The notes under the pieces: model-generated
What the model saw: only the letters and a program-made list of their open reading frames with translations
Told to the model about the DNA's origin: nothing
The model's database searches: none
Program-made: the position numbers and the translations under genes
Assembly: GCF_000380505.1 (NCBI RefSeq)
Contig: NZ_AQYH01000004.1
Span: 124,001-188,000 of the forward strand
Source: Kaistia granuli DSM 23481
GTDB taxonomy: Bacteria; Pseudomonadota; Alphaproteobacteria; Rhizobiales; Kaistiaceae
DNA: 64,000 nucleotides
Direction: 5' to 3'
In this document: positions 36,965 to 45,437 of the stretch, piece after piece
Position numbering within the stretch: position 1 is the stretch's first letter
How the letters are laid out: every line of letters begins with the position of its first letter

Positions 36965-37213
36965 TTGGCGATTATAAATAATTTCGTGCAGTGAAACACG
37001 GCCGTCTTGCCATCGTCGTTTCGGCGAGGGACGTTGTGTCTGCAGAATCGTATTCGCCGCGCTCGCTACCGGATAAAAGCCGGAGCAGCGCGGCGTAGTC
37101 AGGGATGAATAGGTCGGGCGCCCGCATTAATTCGGAGTCCGATCTTCGAATCCCCATGGCGAAACTTGGGAAGTCGGCTGATGCTCTGCATCATCTGAGA
37201 AGAGGGGAAAATT

Positions 37214-38056
37214 ATGCGCGCTACCGCATTGAAGATCGCAACCGGCCTTGGCGCCGTTACGCTGGCCCTGTCGATGGCGCAGCCGGCCTTCGCCGGCAAG
37301 CTCCAGGACGTGCTCGCCCGCGGCAAGCTGGTCGTCGGCACCGGCAGCACCAATCCGCCGTGGCATTTCCGCGATGAATCCGGCGAGCTCGTCGGCTTCG
37401 ACATCGACGTCGCCAAGATGATCGCCAAGGGCCTGTTCGACGACGAGACCAAGATCGAGTTCGTCAACCAGGCGTCCGACGCCCGCATTCCGAACATCGT
37501 CACCGACAAGGTCGACATCGCCTGCCAGTTCATCACCGTGACGGCGGCCCGCGCCCAGCAGGTGGCATTCACCGTCCCGTACTATCGTGAAGGCGTCAGC
37601 CTGATGATGGTGGCCGGCGGCAAATATCCTGACTATGCGGCTCTGAAGGCGGCTGGCGGTGACGTGACCGTCTCGGTGCTGCAGAACGTCTTCGCCGAAG
37701 GCATGGTCAAGGCCGCACTGCCGGATGCCAAGGTCGACCAGTTCGAGAGCGTCGACCTTATGTACCAGGCGCTGAATTCCGGCCGTGCCGACGCGGCCGC
37801 GACCGATACCTCGTCGCTGGCCTACTACATGAAGCAGAACGAGGGTCGCTACGTGGACTCCGGCTTCAGCTGGAACCCGCAGACCTATGCCTGCATCGTC
37901 AAGCAGGGCGACCCGGACTGGTTGAACTTCGTCAACGTCGCGCTGCGCGAGTCGATGACGGGCACGACCTTCCCGACCTACAAGGCAGCCTACGAGCGTT
38001 GGTTCGGCGTGTCGCCGTCCGACCCGCAGATCGGTTTCCCGGCTGAATTCCGCTAA
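37214..38056 (+). CDS. Polar amino acid ABC transporter substrate-binding protein (family 3)
   Basis: 280 residues with a Sec signal peptide cleaved after PAFA (residue 27). The family 3 pattern is clear: GKLVVGTGSTNPPWHFRDE then GELVGFDIDVAKMIAKGLF near the N-terminus and RADAAATDTSSLAYYMKQ later. An AAGAGGGG Shine-Dalgarno precedes the ATG. It binds an amino acid or similar compound in the periplasm and feeds the two permeases and ATPase that follow. Ligand unknown; presumably the substrate of the upstream aminotransferase. Confidence 0.93.
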   Translation: MRATALKIATGLGAVTLALSMAQPAFAGKLQDVLARGKLVVGTGSTNPPWHFRDESGELVGFDIDVAKMIAKGLFDDETKIEFVNQASDARIPNIVTDKVDIACQFITVTAARAQQVAFTVPYYREGVSLMMVAGGKYPDYAALKAAGGDVTVSVLQNVFAEGMVKAALPDAKVDQFESVDLMYQALNSGRADAAATDTSSLAYYMKQNEGRYVDSGFSWNPQTYACIVKQGDPDWLNFVNVALRESMTGTTFPTYKAAYERWFGVSPSDPQIGFPAEFR

Positions 38057-38074
38057 GTCCGGGCGATCTACAAC

Positions 38075-38734
38075 GTGAACTACACGCTGCATTTCGGTGC
38101 CGTCTGGGCGAGCTTCGACCATCTTCTGGGCGGGCTCGCCATCGGACTGGGCCTGGCGGTCGCCGCCGTGGCGATCGGCACGCTTATCGGTCTGCTGTCG
38201 GCCTTCGCTAGCGTGTCGCATTCGCGTCTGCTCCGCGCGATCAGCGGGACTTACGTCCTGCTGATCCGCAACATTCCGCTGCTGGTCCTCGTCCTGCTGG
38301 TCTATTTTGCCCTGCCGGCAACCGGCATCCGGCTGGACAAGTATGAGAGCTTCATCGGCTCGCTGGCGCTCTATGCGGGTGCCTATCTGACGGAAGTGTT
38401 CCGCGCCGGCCTGCTGTCCGTGCCGAAGGGCATCGTCGAGGCGGGCAGGGCGATCGGGCTGACGCGCCTGCAGACGAACCTCTACGTCGTCGCCCCCGTC
38501 ATGCTGCGCAATTCGCTGCCGTCGCTCGGCAACACCTTCATCGGCATGTTCAAAGACAGCTCGATTGCCGCGGCGATCGCGATTCCCGAGCTGACCTTCG
38601 AAGCGCGCAAGATCAATGTCGACACGTTCCGCGTCGTCGAGACCTGGTCGGTGGCGAGCGGCCTCTACATCGCGGCCTGCTTCACGATCGCCGCCCTGCT
38701 GCGGATGCTCGAGCGACGCTTCCCCAAATTCTGA
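38075..38734 (+). CDS. Amino acid ABC transporter permease (HisM/GlnP type)
   Basis: 219 residues, starting at a GTG 18 bases after the binding-protein stop. About five hydrophobic segments are seen, with the polar amino acid permease loop EAGRAIGLTRLQTNLYVVAP (about residues 129-148). It ends LRMLERRFPKF. It forms a heterodimer with the next permease. Confidence 0.92.
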   Translation: MNYTLHFGAVWASFDHLLGGLAIGLGLAVAAVAIGTLIGLLSAFASVSHSRLLRAISGTYVLLIRNIPLLVLVLLVYFALPATGIRLDKYESFIGSLALYAGAYLTEVFRAGLLSVPKGIVEAGRAIGLTRLQTNLYVVAPVMLRNSLPSLGNTFIGMFKDSSIAAAIAIPELTFEARKINVDTFRVVETWSVASGLYIAACFTIAALLRMLERRFPKF

Positions 38735-38752
38735 TCGGGTCACATCTATCCA

Positions 38753-39409
38753 ATGGACGCCTTTCTCGCCCAGCTCTGGATCGCACGATGGCCGATATTC
38801 GACGGCTTCCTGATGACGATCGGCATCTCGGTCGGCGCCATCGTGTTCGGCACGATCCTCGGCTGCATTGTCGGCATCCAGCTCGTTTTCGGCTCGTTCC
38901 TGGTCAAGCTGCCGTTCCGTCTCTATGTCGACATCATGCGCGGCACGCCGCTGCTGGTGCTGATCCTGGCAGCGTTCTACGTCCCGGCCGTGCTCGGGCT
39001 TTCGCTCTCCGCGCCGCAGGCCGGAACGCTGGCGCTGGGTCTGTTTGCCGGCGCCCATATCGGTGAGCTGGTACGCGGATCGCTGCAGGCGATCCCGCCC
39101 GGCCAGATCGAGGCCGGTCGCGCCATCGGACTGCGGTTCCCGCAGATCCTCGCCAATGTGCTGCTGCCGCAGGCGCTTCGGACCGCCTTGCCGCCCTGGA
39201 TCAATACCGGCGTGGAGCTGATCAAGGGTTCGAGCCTGCTTTCGATGATCGGCGTCGGCGAATTGCTCCTGAAGACGCAGGAAGTGATTGGCCGCAATTT
39301 CATGACCATCCAATTCTACGTCTTCGCCGGCATCCTTTATCTGGTCGTCAACATCGCGCTCGACCTGCTCGGCAAGTCGCTGGAACGCCGCCTCGGAGCC
39401 CGCCTATGA
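38753..39409 (+). CDS. Amino acid ABC transporter permease (HisQ/GlnP type)
   Basis: 218 residues, about five membrane segments. The loop EAGRAIGLRFPQILANVLLP (about residues 119-138) contacts the ATPase. The stop overlaps the start of the ATPase gene by 4 bases (ATGA), so expression is coupled. It is 18 bases after the first permease. Confidence 0.92.
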   Translation: MDAFLAQLWIARWPIFDGFLMTIGISVGAIVFGTILGCIVGIQLVFGSFLVKLPFRLYVDIMRGTPLLVLILAAFYVPAVLGLSLSAPQAGTLALGLFAGAHIGELVRGSLQAIPPGQIEAGRAIGLRFPQILANVLLPQALRTALPPWINTGVELIKGSSLLSMIGVGELLLKTQEVIGRNFMTIQFYVFAGILYLVVNIALDLLGKSLERRLGARL

Positions 39410-40188
39410 TCCTCGACGAAACCGCGCGTCCGCTGCTGGACATCAGAGCTCTGAGGAAGAATTTCGGCGCCGTCGAAATCCTCAAGGGCGTCGATCTCGC
39501 CGTGCGGCCGAAGGAGGTCGTCTCGATCATCGGCTCGAGCGGTTCCGGCAAGACGACGCTGCTGCGTTGCGTCAACCTGCTGGAGGAGTTCCAGGGCGGC
39601 GATATCATCCTCGACGGTGAGACGATCGGCTACAAGACGGCCGGCGGCAAGCGCGTCCGGTTGCGCGATGCGGAGCTGTCGCGCCAGCGCGCCATGACCG
39701 GCATGGTGTTCCAGAGCTTCAACCTGTTCCCGCATCTGACCGCTGCCGGCAACGTCATGCTCGGCCTGCGCAAGGTCAAGAAGATGGGCAAGGACGAAGC
39801 CTTTGCAATCGCCGAGAAATGGCTGAGCCGGGTCGGCCTCGGCGCGCGCCTCAATCATTATCCGAGCCAGCTTTCCGGCGGCCAGCAGCAGCGCGTGGCG
39901 ATCGCCCGGGCGCTGGCGATGAACCCGAAGCTGGTGCTGCTCGACGAGGTGACCTCGGCGCTCGATCCGGAACTGGTGCAGGAAGTGCTGACCACCATCA
40001 AGGGCATCGCCGACGATGGCGCGACGCTGCTGATCGTCACGCACGAGATGCGCTTCGCCCGCGAGGTGTCCGACCGTATCGTCTTCATGGAGCAGGGCCG
40101 CATCGCCGAGGAAGGCACCCCCGAGGTGATCTTCGGCGAAGGGCGCAGCCAGCGGCTGAACGAATTCCTGAAGAGCTCGCGGCATTGA
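39406..40188 (+). CDS. Amino acid ABC transporter ATP-binding protein (GlnQ/HisP type)
   Basis: 260 residues. Walker A GSSGSGKT is at 43-50, the signature LSGGQQQRVAIARAL is near 162-176, Walker B LVLLDEVTSALDPELV follows, and the switch histidine is in IVTHEMRF. All parts needed for ATP hydrolysis are there, in contrast to the three sugar importers of this window, which have no ATPase gene. It ends the importer operon; an intrinsic terminator follows within 43-73 bases. Confidence 0.95.
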   Translation: MILDETARPLLDIRALRKNFGAVEILKGVDLAVRPKEVVSIIGSSGSGKTTLLRCVNLLEEFQGGDIILDGETIGYKTAGGKRVRLRDAELSRQRAMTGMVFQSFNLFPHLTAAGNVMLGLRKVKKMGKDEAFAIAEKWLSRVGLGARLNHYPSQLSGGQQQRVAIARALAMNPKLVLLDEVTSALDPELVQEVLTTIKGIADDGATLLIVTHEMRFAREVSDRIVFMEQGRIAEEGTPEVIFGEGRSQRLNEFLKSSRH

Positions 40189-40230
40189 TCGCCAGCACGG
40201 GCGGCGTTTCGCGCCGGCCCTGACTCTTGA

Positions 40231-40261
40231 AGCGAGGCGCCGGGTCCGGGCCTCGCTTTTT
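40231..40261 (+). terminator. Intrinsic terminator after amino acid importer operon
   Basis: AGCGAGGC (40231-40238) pairs with GCCTCGCT (40250-40257), and a T-run follows (40257-40261). It separates the ATPase gene from the downstream dehydrogenase. Confidence 0.85.
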
Positions 40262-40370
40262 CGTTGGCGCGGCATGCCCTTGCGGGTGCCAGGACGCGCC
40301 TCGCGTGCTAGGCCTTTCCCCGGCGCGCCGCGACCCGGCGCCGGCATGGTGGACTTCGACGGAGATCGAG

Positions 40371-41237
40371 ATGACGAAGGTAGCGTTCCTGGGCCTCGGC
40401 GTGATGGGCTATCCGATGGCGCGGCATTTGAAGGCCGGGGGTCACGAGGTGACCGTCTACAATCGCAGCGCCGCCAAGTCCGCGAAGTGGGTTGCCGAGT
40501 TCGGCGGCCGCGCCGCCGCGACGCCAAAGGAAGCCGCCATCGGCCAGGACATCGTGTTCGCCTGCGTCGGCAATGACGACGATCTGCGCTCGGTGACGAT
40601 CGGCCCGGATGGCGCCTTTGCCGGCCTCGCCAAGGGCGCCGTCTTCGTCGATCACACGACCGCCTCGGCCGAAGTGGCGCGCGAGCTGCATGCCGAGGCA
40701 GCCAAGCTCGGCTTCGCCTTCATCGATGCCCCCGTCTCGGGCGGCCAGGCCGGTGCCGAGAACGGCGTGCTGACGGTGATGTGCGGCGGTGATGCCGAGC
40801 CGTTTTCCCGCGTCGAGCCGGTGATCCAGAGCTATGCCCGCGCCTGCCGGCTGCTCGGTCCGGTCGGTTCGGGCCAGCTCGCCAAGATGATGAACCAGAT
40901 CTGCATCGCCGGCATCGTCCAGGGCCTGGCCGAGGCACTGCATTTCGGCAAGCGCGCCGGTTTGGACGTCGAGGCGGTGGTCGAGGTGATCTCGAAGGGC
41001 GCAGCGCAGTCCTGGCAGATGGAGAACCGCTACAAGTCGATGAATGCCGGCCAGTTCGAGTTCGGCTTCGCCGTCGACTGGATGCGCAAGGACCTCGGTA
41101 TCTGTCTCGACGAGGCGCGCAACAACGGCGCGCGCCTGCCGCTGACGGCGCTGGTCGACCAGTTCTACGGCGACGTCCAGGCCAAGGGCGGTAATCGCTG
41201 GGACACGTCGAGCCTGATTTCCCGGCTGGAAACGTAG
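40371..41237 (+). CDS. 3-hydroxyisobutyrate dehydrogenase-like NAD(P)-dependent enzyme
   Basis: 288 residues from ATG 40371 with a GGAGATCGAG Shine-Dalgarno; the upstream in-frame extension runs through the terminator and is rejected. Family features are the Rossmann start VAFLGLGVMGYPMARHLKAG, the substrate motif DAPVSGGQAGAENGVLTVM and the catalytic lysine region GSGQLAKMMNQICIAG. Members oxidise beta-hydroxyacids such as 3-hydroxyisobutyrate, tartronate semialdehyde or related compounds. Being next to a class III transaminase and an amino acid importer, it may act on the semialdehyde made from a beta-amino acid. A terminator upstream suggests its own promoter. Confidence 0.88.
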   Translation: MTKVAFLGLGVMGYPMARHLKAGGHEVTVYNRSAAKSAKWVAEFGGRAAATPKEAAIGQDIVFACVGNDDDLRSVTIGPDGAFAGLAKGAVFVDHTTASAEVARELHAEAAKLGFAFIDAPVSGGQAGAENGVLTVMCGGDAEPFSRVEPVIQSYARACRLLGPVGSGQLAKMMNQICIAGIVQGLAEALHFGKRAGLDVEAVVEVISKGAAQSWQMENRYKSMNAGQFEFGFAVDWMRKDLGICLDEARNNGARLPLTALVDQFYGDVQAKGGNRWDTSSLISRLET

Positions 41238-41305
41238 GACGCCGGGGGCGGGGTTAACACGCCCCGCGCCGTTAGCGTCCTGTCAACGTCGCGGTAACGG
41301 TCGCC

Positions 41306-41331
41306 GGGGAAGCGTGGACGCCACGCTCCCC
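41306..41331. terminator. Hairpin between convergent dehydrogenase and manC
   Basis: AGCGTGG (41311-41317) pairs with CCACGCT (41321-41327). GGGG/CCCC extends the stem past a bulged A. No clear T-run is present. It lies between two convergent genes and may serve both. Confidence 0.45.
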
Positions 41332-41356
41332 GCGACGCGGATGGGAAGACGCCCCC

Positions 41357-42781
41357 TCAGACCCGTGCGTAGATATCCTCGATGCGGACGATGTCGTCCT
41401 CGCCGAGATAGGAGCCGGTCTGCACCTCGATCAGCTCGAGCGGGATCTTGCCCGGGTTGGAGACGCGGTGGATCGCGCCGAGCGGCAGGTAGATCGATTC
41501 GTTCTCGTTCACCGTCTTGATGGTGTCGTTCAGCGTCACCTCGGCGGTGCCCCGCACGACGACCCAGTGCTCGGCGCGGTGATGGTGCTTCTGCAGCGAC
41601 AGCTTGGCGCCCGGCTCGACGACGATCTTCTTCACATGGAAGCGGTCGCCCCGGCAGATCGTCTGGTAGGTGCCCCAGGGTCGGTGGATCTTGATGTGCT
41701 CATTGGCCTCGTTGCGCTTCTCCGCCTTGAGGCTGGAGACCAGATGCTTGACGTCCTGCGCGCGGTCGGACGGCATGATCAGGATGGCGTCCTCGGAGGC
41801 GACGACGGTCAGATTGTCGAGGCCGATGCCGGTGATCAGCGGGCCTTCCGAATGGACGAAGGCGTTGTGGCTGTCGATCAGCGCCACCGGACCCGAGGTG
41901 ACATTGCCATGATCGCCGGCCGGCCGGCTGTCGCGGACCGCGTCCCAGCTGCCGATGTCGGACCATGAGAAGCGGCCCTCGATGACGGCGGCGCGGTCGG
42001 TGCGCTCGAGCACGGCATAGTCGATCGACTTCGCCGGGATCGCCGCGAAGCTCTTGTCGTCGAGGCGGAGGAAGCCGAGATCCTCATGCGCGCCGGCGAT
42101 GGCGGCCTCGGCGCCGGCAACGATCTCCGGCTCGAACTTCGCCGCCTCGGCCAGCATCAGCGCCGCCGGGAAGATGAAATTGCCGGAGTTCCAGAGATAG
42201 CCCTCGGCGACGTAGCGCTCGGCCGTCTCGCGGTCCGGCTTCTCGACGAAGGAAGTGACGGCGAAGGCGCCCGGCGTCCCGAGCGGCTTGCCTGGCTTGA
42301 TATAGCCATAGCTGGTGCGCGGCTCGGTCGGCGTGATGCCGAAGGTGACGATGTGGCCCTCCTCGGCCGCCGCCGCCGCGTCGAGGCAGGCCTGCTGGAA
42401 CAGGGCGACATCGGGCACGAGATGGTCGGCGGCGAGCGCCAGCACCAGGCAGTCGTCGCCATGCAGCATCTGCGCGTAGCGGGCGGCGACGATCAGCGCT
42501 GCGGCGGAATCGCGACGGGCCGGTTCCAGGATGATGGTGGCGTCGACGCCGATCTCGGCTGCCTGTCGCCGGGCGAAGAAGCGAAACGCGTCGGCCGTGA
42601 TGACGATCGGATCCGTGCCGCCCTCGCTCTTCGGCGGCAGGCGCAGCAAGGTGTCCTGGTAGAAGGTGCGTGCCGAGCCGAGAGCCAGGAATTGCTTCGG
42701 CATGCTATCCCGCGAAATCGGCCAGAGGCGCGTTCCCGATCCGCCCGCCAAAATCACCGGAACAATCTTCGATCCTGCCAT
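41357..42781 (-). CDS. manC: Mannose-1-phosphate guanylyltransferase / mannose-6-phosphate isomerase
   Basis: 474 residues from ATG 42781 (MAGSK), preceded by GAGAGG; an ATG five codons earlier is possible. The nucleotidyltransferase domain (about 1-290) begins VPVILAGGSGTRLWPISRDS with the GTP-binding loop, then KPDRETAERYV (FVEKP motif). The C-terminal cupin isomerase domain (about 350-474) shows HRPWGTYQTICRGDRFHVKK and the metal-binding HHHRAEHWVVVRGTAEV. The bifunctional enzyme makes GDP-mannose for exopolysaccharide or LPS. The polysaccharide co-polymerase gene lies upstream on the same strand. Confidence 0.95.
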   Translation of the reverse strand: MAGSKIVPVILAGGSGTRLWPISRDSMPKQFLALGSARTFYQDTLLRLPPKSEGGTDPIVITADAFRFFARRQAAEIGVDATIILEPARRDSAAALIVAARYAQMLHGDDCLVLALAADHLVPDVALFQQACLDAAAAAEEGHIVTFGITPTEPRTSYGYIKPGKPLGTPGAFAVTSFVEKPDRETAERYVAEGYLWNSGNFIFPAALMLAEAAKFEPEIVAGAEAAIAGAHEDLGFLRLDDKSFAAIPAKSIDYAVLERTDRAAVIEGRFSWSDIGSWDAVRDSRPAGDHGNVTSGPVALIDSHNAFVHSEGPLITGIGLDNLTVVASEDAILIMPSDRAQDVKHLVSSLKAEKRNEANEHIKIHRPWGTYQTICRGDRFHVKKIVVEPGAKLSLQKHHHRAEHWVVVRGTAEVTLNDTIKTVNENESIYLPLGAIHRVSNPGKIPLELIEVQTGSYLGEDDIVRIEDIYARV

Positions 42782-42963
42782 GTCATCGCCTCTCATGCGC
42801 TTTTCGCTGGGATGGACCCGCTCGCTTTGCCTTGATGTCGCATGGAGAAGGTTACAAATTCAACGCGCAGAGCGGTTAACGGTTCGCAGCCGTGCGAAAA
42901 GTTATGTCTCGACGTGGGTGTGCTCCGCGCTGTCGCCGATCGGCGGGTCTCCGACCGGGGGGA

Positions 42964-45240
42964 TTAGGAGGGCCTGTGCGGGCGGGGACGGGCGAAGCGT
43001 GACGGGGCAGGGGCGGCCGTCGGTGATCCGGGGCTGGCGCGACGCCGCGACCGGCGAGCCGCCGGCATGGCGACGCGGTTGAGCACCAGCCATAGATGCG
43101 CCGTGCCGGTGCCGCCGCGCGCCAGCATGCGCAGCGCGGTTCGGACGTCGCGCGGCGGCGTCGCGCTGTCGACCACCATCAGGATGTCGTCGACATGCGG
43201 CATCAGCAGCAGGGCGTCGATCGCCGCGAGCAAAGGCGGGCTGTCGATCAGCACATAGTCGAAATTCTGCCGGGCATCCTGGAGGAGCTGGTTCAGCCGG
43301 TTCGACTGCAGCAGCGTATCGAGGTTGAGGCGCGGGTCGGCGGGGCTGGCCGCGATGGCGAGGTTGGGCGCGATGTCGTCGACGGTCAGGCCTTCCGAAC
43401 CCATGCCCCGGCCGGCGAGATAGTCGGCGACGCTATGGCGGGGGGCAAGGCCGAGCTCTGTGTGGATCGTCGGGCGCCGGAGATCCCCGTCGATCAGCAG
43501 CGTCCGCCGGCCGGCGAGGCCGAGCGAGCGCGCCAGCGCGATCGCCGTCAGCGTCGCGCCTTCGCCTGGCGTCGCCGCCGTCACCAGCAGCAGGCGCGCC
43601 CTGCCGGCCGTGGCGGGGGCGCGATCGAGCCCGAGCCGCAGGCGCCGGATCGCCTCGCCATAGGAGCCGTGCGGATGGGCCAGCGTTTCGTCGGCCGGTC
43701 CGTCGCCGGGCCGGTCATGCCGGGTTTCGATCGTTGGCAGGGTCGCGAGCACGGGCACGCCGGCGAGCTGTTCCAGCGCGCTCTCATCGCCGAAGCCACG
43801 GGTCAGGTTGTCGCGCAGGATCGCAGCACCGACGCCGAGGATCAGGGAGCCCAGGAAAGCGAGCGCGAAGATCAGCGGCTTGTCGGGGAAGGCGGGCGTC
43901 GACGGCGCGAGCGCCGCCGAGACGATGCGGCTGTCCGGCAGTTGCAGGTCGATCTCGGCCATGGCGACGGTCGAGTTGGCCGTCAGCTTGTCGACAACCT
44001 GGCGCAGCGCCGCCGCGTCGCTCTCGGCCTCGCGGAAATGCAGGACGATGTCGGCGGGCACGTCGCTACCGGCCAGCCGCTGGCTGAGCCGGCCGCGCAG
44101 TTCCGTTTCGCTCTCGCGCGCCAGAGCTGCCTCGGCGGCGATCCGGTCGATGACGGCCTGGGCCTCCTTGTCGATCTGCCGGTCGAGTTCGGTCAGCTTG
44201 GCGATCGCCTGCGGATTTGTCGCCGCATCGGGGCCGAGCTGCAGGCGCAGCGTCGTATGCTCGGCATTCAGGCGGACCAGGCGGTCGGAGTTCAGCTCCG
44301 CGATCAGGGCATCCCACTCGCGTTTGCGGGCCTTTTCGCGGGCCCGGCCGGCGAGGGCGTCATAGCGCTGCCGGGTCGACGCCTGCTCCTTGATCGCCGT
44401 GCGGATCTCGGCCAGTTCCGCGCGCAGCTCCGGATTCTGGATCTGGCCGATGCTGTCGTCGAGGAAACTGTCGAGCTTGCGCTCCATCTCGCGCAGGGTG
44501 GCGCGCGTGGTTTCGAGCTGCTGGGCCAGGCGTTGCTGCACGCTGGCGGCGAAGGCGACCTTCGCCTGGATCTGGGCGTCGATATAGGCGGCAGCCGTCG
44601 CATTGGCGATCCGCGCCGCCTTGTCCGGGTCCTCCGAGCGCGCCGCGATCTCGATGATGTAGGTTCCGACCCGACGGGTCACGGTCGTCGCCGCATCGAG
44701 CCTCTTTAACGTCAGCTGCGTGATCGCCTCGTCGGAGAGTTTTGGCGCGGCCAAGCCCAGCCTTTCGCCGAGGCGCGTCAGCCATGAACCTCCAGGCGCG
44801 AATTCGGGATCGCTGGCGAGCCCGAGGCGGGTCTGTGCCGCCAGGAGGATGGAGGGTGAGCGCAGGATCTCGACTTCGCTGTCGACGCGGGCGCTGTCGG
44901 CCGGCCGCGCGGTGCCGGCCGGCTCGGTATTCAGCATGCTGCGTTGCCAGGGATCGACGATGACCAGGGCCGAGGCCTGGTAGACCGGCGTCAGCTGGCT
45001 GACGGCCAGGGCCGTAAGCAGCATCCCGGCAACGACGATGGCGAGGATGGTCCAGATCTGTCGCCGGATCAGCCGGAACAGGCGCCAGGGGTCGAACGCC
45101 GGCGGGGCCGATGCCGGGATCCCGTCGCGCAGGGGCGGATGTTCCGACGCGGGTGGCACAGCGGCGGTCCCTTCGGCCGGCGGCTCGGGCATATCCCGGC
45201 CGTCATCCGTGGCGAGGCGAAGGCCCCTGCCTTCCAACAT
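42964..45240 (-). CDS. Wzz/ExoP-like polysaccharide co-polymerase with degenerate BY-kinase domain
   Basis: 758 residues from ATG 45240; start uncertain. An N-terminal membrane segment (IWTILAIVVAGMLLTALAVS) begins a Wzz domain with long coiled-coil periplasmic part (about residues 190-420), then a second membrane segment (LIFALAFLGSLILGVGAAIL). The cytoplasmic domain (about 530-720) is of tyrosine-autokinase type: Walker A-prime LLIDGDLRRP and Walker B YVLIDSPPLLA are kept. The Walker A reads TPGEGATLTA, with Ala where the essential lysine should be, and the C-terminal tail has no tyrosine cluster. It likely controls exopolysaccharide chain length and export, with weak or no kinase activity. 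manC follows on the same strand. Confidence 0.85.
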   Translation of the reverse strand: MLEGRGLRLATDDGRDMPEPPAEGTAAVPPASEHPPLRDGIPASAPPAFDPWRLFRLIRRQIWTILAIVVAGMLLTALAVSQLTPVYQASALVIVDPWQRSMLNTEPAGTARPADSARVDSEVEILRSPSILLAAQTRLGLASDPEFAPGGSWLTRLGERLGLAAPKLSDEAITQLTLKRLDAATTVTRRVGTYIIEIAARSEDPDKAARIANATAAAYIDAQIQAKVAFAASVQQRLAQQLETTRATLREMERKLDSFLDDSIGQIQNPELRAELAEIRTAIKEQASTRQRYDALAGRAREKARKREWDALIAELNSDRLVRLNAEHTTLRLQLGPDAATNPQAIAKLTELDRQIDKEAQAVIDRIAAEAALARESETELRGRLSQRLAGSDVPADIVLHFREAESDAAALRQVVDKLTANSTVAMAEIDLQLPDSRIVSAALAPSTPAFPDKPLIFALAFLGSLILGVGAAILRDNLTRGFGDESALEQLAGVPVLATLPTIETRHDRPGDGPADETLAHPHGSYGEAIRRLRLGLDRAPATAGRARLLLVTAATPGEGATLTAIALARSLGLAGRRTLLIDGDLRRPTIHTELGLAPRHSVADYLAGRGMGSEGLTVDDIAPNLAIAASPADPRLNLDTLLQSNRLNQLLQDARQNFDYVLIDSPPLLAAIDALLLMPHVDDILMVVDSATPPRDVRTALRMLARGGTGTAHLWLVLNRVAMPAARRSRRRASPGSPTAAPAPSRFARPRPHRPS

Positions 45241-45437
45241 CCTGGCTACCCCCCCGGCTGCCGGTCCGCTCGTGACGGTCGTCGGATGCAAGGACGACCG
45301 TGTGTTTCAGCCTGACGTAAGGGAATGAAGGAGTCAACGCGGCCGGCTGCGGCGGTCCCGCGCATTGCGAACAAAACGGGAAACATGCTCCAATCCGGGA
45401 CGACCTTCCCTTGATTCGACGGAACGACCGATCCGCC

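Noticed and set aside
36972-37157. 61-codon minus-strand frame between aminotransferase and amino acid importer
   Set aside because: No recognisable content or good ribosome site; the region is better explained as leader of the importer operon.
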